Position numbers and translations under genes: made by a program. Shown piece by piece: positions 58,087-64,000 of a stretch of 64,000 nucleotides of DNA. Numbering within the stretch: position 1 is the stretch's first letter; each line of letters opens with the position of its first letter. The notes below the pieces were generated by a model, which was not told the origin of the DNA, ran no database searches, and saw only the letters and a list, made by a program, of their open reading frames with translations. The DNA comes from Arthrobacter echini (GTDB lineage Bacteria > Actinomycetota > Actinomycetes > Actinomycetales > Micrococcaceae): contig NZ_SSWH01000001.1 of assembly GCF_004803505.1 (NCBI RefSeq), forward strand, positions 62,001 to 126,000, given 5' to 3'.

Positions 58087-59646
58087 ATGGTGCGCGGCGA
58101 CGGACGGCTATCCCACGATCTTCTCCCCGGCGAGAAAAAACCGCAGGACGCCTGCGGCGTCTTCGGGGTCTGGGCGCCCGGTGAAGAGGTGGCCAAGCTC
58201 GCCTACTACGGCCTCTACGCCCTGCAGCACCGGGGCCAGGAATCGGCGGGGATCGCCACGAGCGACGGCGAGCGCATCCGCGTGTACAAGGACATGGGCC
58301 TGGTCTCCCAGGTCTTCGACGAGCCGACCCTGAACACCCTCACCGGGCATATCGCCGTCGGGCACTGCCGGTACTCCACCACCGGCTCCTCCCTCTGGGC
58401 CAACGCGCAGCCCACCCTCGGCGCCACAGCGACCGGCACGGTAGCCCTTGCGCACAACGGCAATCTCACCAACTCCGCGGAGCTCTACGAACTCGTGCTC
58501 TCCCGCGACGGGAAGCCCCGCGCCGGGGAACTGGCGCAGGGCAACACCACCGACACCGCCCTCGTGACGGCACTGCTGGGTGGACACGACAGGCGCTCGC
58601 TCGAGCAGACGGCCATGGAACTCCTGCCCCACATCAGTGGCGCGTTCTGCTTCGTGTTCATGGACGAGGGCACCCTGTACGCGGCGCGGGATCCCCATGG
58701 CGTGCGCCCGCTCGTCCTCGGGCGCCTGCAGCGCGGCTGGGTGGTCGCCTCCGAGCAGGCAGCGCTTGCGACGGTGGGCGCGAGCTTCATCCGCGAGGTC
58801 GAGCCCGGAGAACTCATCGCCATCGACGAGGACGGCGTCCGCAGCAGCCGCTTCGCGCCGGCGACGCGCGCCGGCTGCGTGTTCGAGTACGTGTACCTGG
58901 CCAGGCCCGATGCCACGATCGCCGGCCGGTCGGTGTACGAGGCACGCGTGGAGATGGGGCGGCAGCTGGCTCGTGAGAACTCAGCGGTCGGGGACATCGT
59001 GATCCCGGTGCCCGAGTCGGGCACGCCTGCTGCGGTCGGCTTCGCCGAGGAGTCGGGCATTCCCTTCGCCCACGGCTTCGTCAAGAACGCCTACGTGGGC
59101 CGCACCTTCATCCAGCCCAGCGAGACCCTCCGGCAGCTCGGTATCCGCCTGAAGCTCAACCCGCTCGAGACGGTGATCCGCGGCAAGCGCGTCATCGTCG
59201 TGGACGACTCGATCGTCCGCGGCAACACCCAGCGCGCGGTCGTGCGGATGCTGCGCGAGGCCGGCGCAGCCGAGGTCCACGTGAAGATCTCCTCCCCTCC
59301 CGTCCGCTGGCCCTGTTTCTACGGCATCGACTTCGCCTCGAGGGCGGAACTGATCGCCAACAGCGCCGCCCTGGAGGAGATCACCGCGTCCATCCAGGCC
59401 GACAGCCTCGCGTACATCTCCGAGGACGGCATGATCGGCGCCACCCGGCAGCCGCGCGAGCGTCTGTGTACCGCGTGCTTCACGGGCGCTTACCCCATCG
59501 CGCTGCCGATCGAGGATCGCCTGGGCAAGAATCTGCTGGAGCGCCTGAATCCCGCCGACCAGCCCGGCGCCACGGGGGGCGACCCGGGTCCGGGCTCCGA
59601 GCTCGAGGGCCTGCTGACCGACGACGACAGGAAAGAGCGGGTATGA
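58087..59646 (+). CDS. purF: Amidophosphoribosyltransferase
   Basis: 519 residues; first committed step of purine synthesis (PRPP and glutamine to phosphoribosylamine). A 22-residue propeptide precedes the nucleophile Cys23 in DACGVFGV. The glutaminase domain follows with GHCRYSTTG and AHNGNLTN; the PRPP motif VIVVDDSIVRGNT is near residue 370. Cys in VRWPCFYG and RLCTACFTG, together with CVFEY, are those of the [4Fe-4S] type. The last 30 residues are a Gly/Asp tail. purM overlaps its stop (ATGA). Confidence 0.97.
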   Translation: MVRGDGRLSHDLLPGEKKPQDACGVFGVWAPGEEVAKLAYYGLYALQHRGQESAGIATSDGERIRVYKDMGLVSQVFDEPTLNTLTGHIAVGHCRYSTTGSSLWANAQPTLGATATGTVALAHNGNLTNSAELYELVLSRDGKPRAGELAQGNTTDTALVTALLGGHDRRSLEQTAMELLPHISGAFCFVFMDEGTLYAARDPHGVRPLVLGRLQRGWVVASEQAALATVGASFIREVEPGELIAIDEDGVRSSRFAPATRAGCVFEYVYLARPDATIAGRSVYEARVEMGRQLARENSAVGDIVIPVPESGTPAAVGFAEESGIPFAHGFVKNAYVGRTFIQPSETLRQLGIRLKLNPLETVIRGKRVIVVDDSIVRGNTQRAVVRMLREAGAAEVHVKISSPPVRWPCFYGIDFASRAELIANSAALEEITASIQADSLAYISEDGMIGATRQPRERLCTACFTGAYPIALPIEDRLGKNLLERLNPADQPGATGGDPGPGSELEGLLTDDDRKERV

Positions 59647-60755
59647 GCTCGTCCGATCCCATCACCTACGCAGGCGCAGGGGTGGACGTCGAAGCCGGTG
59701 ACCGCGCCGTCGAACTCATGAAGGACGCGGTCCGCGCCACGCACGGCAGGGACGTGCTCGGCGGCGTCGGCGGATTCGCCGGTCTCTTCGACGCCTCACG
59801 ACTGCTCCGCTACACCCGCCCCCTGCTCGCGACGTCGACGGACGGCGTGGGCACGAAGGTGGCGATCGCACAGGCACTCGACATCCACGACACCATCGGC
59901 TTCGATCTCGTGGGCATGGTGGTCGACGACATCGTGGTGGTCGGCGCGGAACCGCTCTTCATGACCGACTACATCGCGTGCGGGAAAGTGGTCCCCGAGC
60001 GTATCGCTGCCATCGTCCGCGGGATCGCTGCCGGTTGTTCCGCCGCCGGGACGGCGCTGGTGGGCGGCGAGACGGCGGAGCACCCCGGCCTGCTCGGGGC
60101 GGACGAGTACGACGTCGCCGGTGCGGCCACGGGTGTGGTGGAGGCCGCGCACGTCCTCGGGCCGGAGCGTGTCCGCCAGGGGGACGTGGTGATCGGCATG
60201 GCGTCCTCCGGTCTGCACTCCAACGGCTACTCCCTCGTCCGGCGTGTGATGAGCCGGGCCGGCTGGTCCCTGGAACGCGACGTGCCCGAACTCGGGCGCA
60301 CGCTCGGGGAGGAACTCCTGGAACCCACGCGTATCTACGCCGCGCACTGCCTCGCGCTGGCCCGCGACGACGCGGCGCAGGTCCACGGCTTCAGCCACGT
60401 CACGGGGGGAGGTCTGGCCGCGAATCTGGCGCGCGTGCTGCCGCGTGGTCTCGAAGCCACCGTGGACCGGGCCACCTGGGCGCTGCCGCCCATCTTCTCC
60501 CTCGTTTCCGACCTCGGCAGCGTGCCGCTCCCGGATCTCGAGCGCACCCTCAACCTCGGTGTGGGAATGGTGGCGATCGTCGGGGCCACAGGCGCTGACG
60601 TCGCCGTCGCCCACCTCAACGATGGGGGCGTACCCGCCTGGGTCATGGGCAGCGTCGGGGCTCCTGCCGGGTCCACGGAGGGTCCCGACTACGTCCAGGG
60701 CGCCAAGGGCGTGGACGGCGGATCGGTCCGGCTGCTCGGGGCCTACGCCTCCTAA
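59643..60755 (+). CDS. purM: Phosphoribosylformylglycinamidine cyclo-ligase (AIR synthetase)
   Basis: 370 residues; converts FGAM to AIR with ATP. ITYAGAGVDVEAGDRAVE at the N-terminus, TSTDGVGTKVAIA, GMVVDDIVVVGAEPLFMTDYI, VGGETAEHPG, GMASSGLHSNGYSLVR and HVTGGGLAANLARVLP are all characteristic. The ATG at 59643 overlaps the purF stop by 4 bp, so purF and purM are coupled. Confidence 0.97.
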   Translation: MSSSDPITYAGAGVDVEAGDRAVELMKDAVRATHGRDVLGGVGGFAGLFDASRLLRYTRPLLATSTDGVGTKVAIAQALDIHDTIGFDLVGMVVDDIVVVGAEPLFMTDYIACGKVVPERIAAIVRGIAAGCSAAGTALVGGETAEHPGLLGADEYDVAGAATGVVEAAHVLGPERVRQGDVVIGMASSGLHSNGYSLVRRVMSRAGWSLERDVPELGRTLGEELLEPTRIYAAHCLALARDDAAQVHGFSHVTGGGLAANLARVLPRGLEATVDRATWALPPIFSLVSDLGSVPLPDLERTLNLGVGMVAIVGATGADVAVAHLNDGGVPAWVMGSVGAPAGSTEGPDYVQGAKGVDGGSVRLLGAYAS

Positions 60756-60879
60756 CCCGATGCGTCGCGGTAGGAGTCGCCGTTCCGGTGGGCACTCGGT
60801 ACCGGATCCCGGCCCTGAGGGCTCCGAGGCGGACCCGAGAGCTGCTGGGGCGAAGGAGCTTCGGCGCAAGCAACACGAA

Positions 60880-60913
60880 AAGGCGCATGGTCCCCGGAGG
60901 GACGATGCGCCTT
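60880..60913. terminator. Bidirectional terminator between purM and the DUF3073 gene
   Basis: Stem of 15 positions (60880-60894 with 60899-60913, one mismatch) and a 4-nt loop. The AAAA just before it reads as TTTT on the minus strand, so it is strongest for the DUF3073 transcript, 25 bp after its stop. Confidence 0.85.
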
Positions 60914-60937
60914 GTCCGCTCAGCCGGTGTGCGGTGC

Positions 60938-61171
60938 TCAGCCGGTGCGGCGGGAGGTGCTCCCGTCGCCGTCGTCGTCGTCCGCATACTTGTCCGCGTA
61001 CGACGAATAGTCCGGCTCCACCGGCTCCAGCGGTTCGGGACGCCGGGCAGCAGCGCGACTTTCCTGATCCGTGAGCTCTCGCTGCAAAGCGGAGTAGTCC
61101 GTGGCCGGGCTGAAGTACTTCATGTCCCGGGCCTGCTTGGTTGCTTTTGCCTTTTGACGGCCGCGCCCCAT
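60938..61171 (-). CDS. DUF3073 protein
   Basis: 77 residues. MGRGRQKAKATKQARDMKY followed by FSPATDYSALQREL is the DUF3073 signature (compare Rv0810c next to purM). Basic N-terminus and acidic C-terminus (YADKYADDDDGDG); a nucleic-acid-binding role has been guessed but is not established. ATG at 61171 with AAAGGGGG upstream; an ATG at 61210 lacks one. Confidence 0.92.
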   Translation of the reverse strand: MGRGRQKAKATKQARDMKYFSPATDYSALQRELTDQESRAAARRPEPLEPVEPDYSSYADKYADDDDGDGSTSRRTG

Positions 61172-61461
61172 GGCGTGACCCCCTTTGTGCGTCGATCCGG
61201 AGGTGGTCACTGGGGCACGAGGCCCAAGGCTGCAGCGAGGCCCCGGAGTATTTGGTCAAATTGTCGTACGTCTAGGTTACATGCTTTCAGTGGCCCCCGA
61301 TTGCCGGTCGGATCGCACCCCGGGCACAGTGGCCACTCCACTCGACCGGCGGGAGACGAGGCCGGCCCTTGCGGGTTCCTCCCCGGATGAACTTGGATGG
61401 ACTCCACGGCAGGTCGGAGCACGCAGCCTACGCACCACCGGGAATGCAGGGAGACACGGCC

Positions 61462-62472
61462 ATGGACAATGCGAGGCAGAACCCGGACGATTCAGGACCC
61501 GGCACGGTTCCGCAGGACCCACCTGCGCCGGAGGATTCAGCCGGTCCGGACACGGCGCCCCGCGGTGCGGGAGCCACCGGCACCGACCGCGTCGGTGCCG
61601 GTGCACCGGCGGGCGCAGAGACGACCGACGACCCGATGCCGAGCGGGAGCGTCCAGCCGGAGCTGTCGGTGGGACCCGACACGATCGATCTGTCCGAACC
61701 GGATCTCGCGCCCGCGCAGATCAGCCAGGACGTGGCGGACGCCGCCTCCCTCGAGGCCGCCGCAGCCGAGGCCCGGGCGGTCGCCGCGGAGGCGGAACAG
61801 GCCAGTTCCCTCGTGGGCGGTCCCATGCCCCGGAACGCGCCGGTCACGCGAGCCTCCCACGATGCCACCGCACCTGCGGGCGGCGTGGTGGAGGACACGG
61901 AGCAGGATTCCCGTGCAGGCTCCGTTGCGGAGTCCGACCCGGCGTCCCGGGAGCGGACCTCTCCTGATGCCCCGGCCGAGGTCGCAGTGGCGGCCGAGGC
62001 ATCTGCTGGACCCGATGAACGTCCCGCGGCATCAGGGCGCGCCACGGGAGGCGCAGGCGCGGAACGCACCCCCAGTACTCCCACTGCTCCCGGCGCTCCC
62101 GTTGCCTCCGCAGGCGTGGCCGCCGGTGCTTCTGCGGCTCCGGCTCCCGGCACGCGATCGGAGGACCGGGTCGTCAGCGGGAACCCGGTCGGGGAGAGTG
62201 ACGGCACGAGGGTCGTCGGCCGGGCCGACGGCGCCGCCGACCGTGCCGGGCGCGAAAGGGCTGGCACCGGCGGGGACAGGGACATGCCCGCCGCTCAGGA
62301 CGAACCCCGGACAGGGAGCAACGCCCTGCCGCTGCTGCTGGTGATTGCCGCGGTGGTGGTGCTGGTCGGTCTGCTGATCTGGCTCGTCGTCTCCCTCATC
62401 AGCGGGCTGGAACTCTTCGACGTAGCGGGTCAGGACCAGCTGGGGCAGCTTTCGGTCATCGCGCGCGAATGA
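61462..62472 (+). CDS. Ala/Pro/Asp-rich protein with one C-terminal membrane anchor
   Basis: 336 residues. The first 285 are low complexity (Ala, Pro, Gly, Asp, Glu, Thr), probably disordered; ISQDVADAASLEAAAAEARAVAAEAEQ suggests one helical segment. A single membrane helix (LPLLLVIAAVVVLVGLLIWLVVSLI) near 287-311 is followed by a short acidic tail. Topology as a tail-anchored protein seems likely. No family recognised. AGGGAGAC precedes the ATG. TTGGTC and TAGGTT at 61252-61278 (15-bp spacer) could be its promoter. Confidence 0.75.
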   Translation: MDNARQNPDDSGPGTVPQDPPAPEDSAGPDTAPRGAGATGTDRVGAGAPAGAETTDDPMPSGSVQPELSVGPDTIDLSEPDLAPAQISQDVADAASLEAAAAEARAVAAEAEQASSLVGGPMPRNAPVTRASHDATAPAGGVVEDTEQDSRAGSVAESDPASRERTSPDAPAEVAVAAEASAGPDERPAASGRATGGAGAERTPSTPTAPGAPVASAGVAAGASAAPAPGTRSEDRVVSGNPVGESDGTRVVGRADGAADRAGRERAGTGGDRDMPAAQDEPRTGSNALPLLLVIAAVVVLVGLLIWLVVSLISGLELFDVAGQDQLGQLSVIARE

Positions 62473-62474
62473 CG

Positions 62475-62505
62475 CAGAACGGGGACCCGGCCGGTCCCCG
62501 TTCTG
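62475..62505. terminator. Bidirectional terminator between the membrane protein and clpB
   Basis: Perfect 13-bp stem (62475-62487 with 62493-62505) and 5-nt loop, 2 bp after one stop and 20 bp from the convergent clpB stop. Confidence 0.9.
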
Positions 62506-62525
62506 AACCCGTGCAGCATGCTGGA

Positions 62526-64000
62526 CTACATCTGACCGGCCGCACGTACGGTCAGCCCGGTCTCGTCCAGGGCCGCGTCGTCCTCCTCGGAGCGGTCGAC
62601 GACGACGGTGTCCCCCTCGACGATGTCCCCGGAAAGGATCCCCTTCGCGAGCCGGTCACCGATCTCCCGCTGCACGAGCCTGCGCAACGGGCGTGCGCCG
62701 TACGCCGGATCGAAGCCGGTCAGCGCCAGCCACTCGCTCGCCGCGGCGCTGACATCGAGTTCGAGACGCCGATCCCGCAGCCGCTCCGCGAGCTGGTCGA
62801 CCTGCAGGTCCACGATCCGGGACAGCTCGTCGAGGCCCAGCGGATCGAAGATCACGACGTCGTCGAGCCGGTTCAGGAACTCGGGCCGGAAGTTCGCGTT
62901 GACGGCGGACATCACGGCGGCACGCTTCGCGGCGTCGTCGAGCGAGGGGTCCACGAGGAACTGCGAGCCGAGATTCGACGTCAGCACGAGGATGACGTTG
63001 CGGAAGTCCACCGTCCGGCCCTGGCCGTCGGTGAGACGGCCGTCGTCGAGCACCTGCAGGAGCAGATCGAAGACCTCCGGGTGCGCCTTCTCCACCTCGT
63101 CGAGCAGCACGACGCTGTAGGGCCTGCGCCGCACGGCCTCGGTGAGCTGACCACCCTCCTCGTAGCCCACGTAGCCCGGAGGAGCACCCACGAGGCGCGC
63201 CACGGAGTGCTTTTCCGAGTACTCGGACATGTCGATCCGGACCATGGCACGCTCGTCGTCGAACAGGAAGTCCGCGAGCGCCTTGGCCAGCTCCGTCTTG
63301 CCGACACCCGTGGGACCGAGGAACAAAAAGGAGCCGGTGGGACGATTCGGATCGGAGACGCCGGCCCTGGCGCGGCGGACGGCGTCGGACACGGCAGTCA
63401 CCGCGCGTCGCTGGCCGATCAGGCGCGAACCGATCCGCTCCTCCATCTCGAGGAGCTTCTGGCTCTCGCCCTGGAGCATGCGCCCTGCGGGGATGCCGGT
63501 CCAGGCCGAGATGACCTCCGCGATGTCGTTCGCGGTGACCTCCTCGGCCACCATCAGGTCGGGTGTGTTGACGGTCTGCTCCTCGGCCGCCTGCGCCTCG
63601 CTGAGCTCGCGCTCGAGACCCGGGATCTGCCCGTACAGGATGCGTGACGCCGTCTCGAGGTCGCCCTCCCGCTGGGCGCGGTCGGCCTGCGAGCGCAGGT
63701 CGTCGAGGGAGGCCTTGAGCTCACCCACGCGGTTCAGGCCGGCCTTCTCGGACTCCCAGCGCGCGTTCAGCCCGTCGAGCTCCTCCTGCCGGTCGGCCAT
63801 CTCGGCACGCAACGCCTCCAGCCGTTCCACGGACGCCTCGTCCCGCTCGCGGGAGAGGGCCATCTCCTCCATGCGCATGCGCTCCAGGGAACGGCGCAGT
63901 TCGTCGATCTCGACCGGCGCGGAATCGATCTCCATCCGCAGCCGCGATGCGGCCTCGTCCACGAGGTCGATCGCCTTGTCGGGCAGCTGCCGGCCCGGGA
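62526..64000 (-). CDS. clpB: ATP-dependent chaperone ClpB, C-terminal part (5' end outside window)
   Basis: About 491 C-terminal residues of the disaggregase ClpB. The frame is open to the window end, so the N-terminal and first AAA+ domains are missing. Visible are the middle coiled-coil domain (from ALSRERDEASVERLEALRAEM onwards), the second AAA+ domain with Walker A FLGPTGVGKTELAK, Walker B VLLDEVEKAHPEV and an Arg finger region, and the C-terminal small domain ending in GARPLRRLVQREI. The coiled-coil middle domain distinguishes it from ClpC and ClpA. Confidence 0.95.
   Translation of the reverse strand, partial: PGRQLPDKAIDLVDEAASRLRMEIDSAPVEIDELRRSLERMRMEEMALSRERDEASVERLEALRAEMADRQEELDGLNARWESEKAGLNRVGELKASLDDLRSQADRAQREGDLETASRILYGQIPGLERELSEAQAAEEQTVNTPDLMVAEEVTANDIAEVISAWTGIPAGRMLQGESQKLLEMEERIGSRLIGQRRAVTAVSDAVRRARAGVSDPNRPTGSFLFLGPTGVGKTELAKALADFLFDDERAMVRIDMSEYSEKHSVARLVGAPPGYVGYEEGGQLTEAVRRRPYSVVLLDEVEKAHPEVFDLLLQVLDDGRLTDGQGRTVDFRNVILVLTSNLGSQFLVDPSLDDAAKRAAVMSAVNANFRPEFLNRLDDVVIFDPLGLDELSRIVDLQVDQLAERLRDRRLELDVSAAASEWLALTGFDPAYGARPLRRLVQREIGDRLAKGILSGDIVEGDTVVVDRSEEDDAALDETGLTVRAAGQM

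Overview
The window is a gene-dense, high-GC, chromosomal stretch from an actinobacterium, most likely a member of the Micrococcaceae (Arthrobacter-like). The reasons are frequent GTG starts, start/stop overlaps of the ATGA/GTGA type, actinobacteria-specific families (DUF3073, DUF4244, the helicase-Tad neighbourhood, MarP, a PolA-like exonuclease/polymerase, DUF2079) and a gene order resembling the topA-to-ponA2 region of Mycobacterium tuberculosis. No phage, IS element or CRISPR array was seen.

Layout. 0-4.7 kb: a Ktr potassium uptake pair (first gene cut by the window edge), proC, a TIM-barrel isomerase and a Ppx/GppA phosphatase. 4.7-13.5 kb: topA, a SAM methyltransferase coupled to trhO, a GNAT acetyltransferase and an MrfA-like helicase ending in a Ser/Thr microsatellite. 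13.6-19.0 kb: a seven-gene Tad/Flp-pilus-like operon on the minus strand (ssd/cpaE, tadA, tadB, tadC, DUF4244 pilin-like, two TadE-like genes), nearly all translationally coupled. 19.1-25.3 kb: a family A polymerase, an ESX-substrate-like protein with no visible toxin domain, a CoA-type NUDIX hydrolase, nth and a four-helix membrane protein. 25.6-30.7 kb: acs, ohr with a divergent TetR regulator, an MHS transporter and aroQ. 30.7-36.4 kb: a peptide ABC importer split into two convergent units; its binding-protein gene carries one in-frame amber codon. 36.6-45.6 kb: DUF2332, a polysaccharide deacetylase, the MarP protease, a repeat-bearing intergenic region, a Crp/GlxR-type regulator, NUDIX-RidA-DUF4177, a class A PBP and a metallophosphoesterase. 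45.7-49.4 kb: a heterodimeric ABC exporter with one degenerate ATP site. 49.5-50.3 kb: tRNA-Pro(CGG) and a ParE-type toxin with a short antitoxin. 50.3-62.5 kb: purine genes (purC-purD on the minus strand; purF-purM on the plus strand), separated by a predicted Sec/Tat-inserted molybdoenzyme, asparaginase, a sterol-carrier-like protein and DUF2079; then DUF3073 and an Ala/Pro-rich membrane protein. 62.5-64 kb: the C-terminal part of clpB, cut by the window end.

Most of the window is housekeeping. The points most worth a second look are: the single amber codon in the peptide-binding protein; a perfect 48-bp direct repeat flanking two inverted motifs between marP and crp; the ESX-substrate-like protein whose end runs antisense into its neighbour; a short antitoxin squeezed against the 3' end of purC; the mid-protein twin-arginine motif in a molybdoenzyme; and a recurrent TAnnnT-N6-8-start pattern suggesting leaderless transcripts. 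No whole, clearly undescribed system could be demonstrated from sequence alone.
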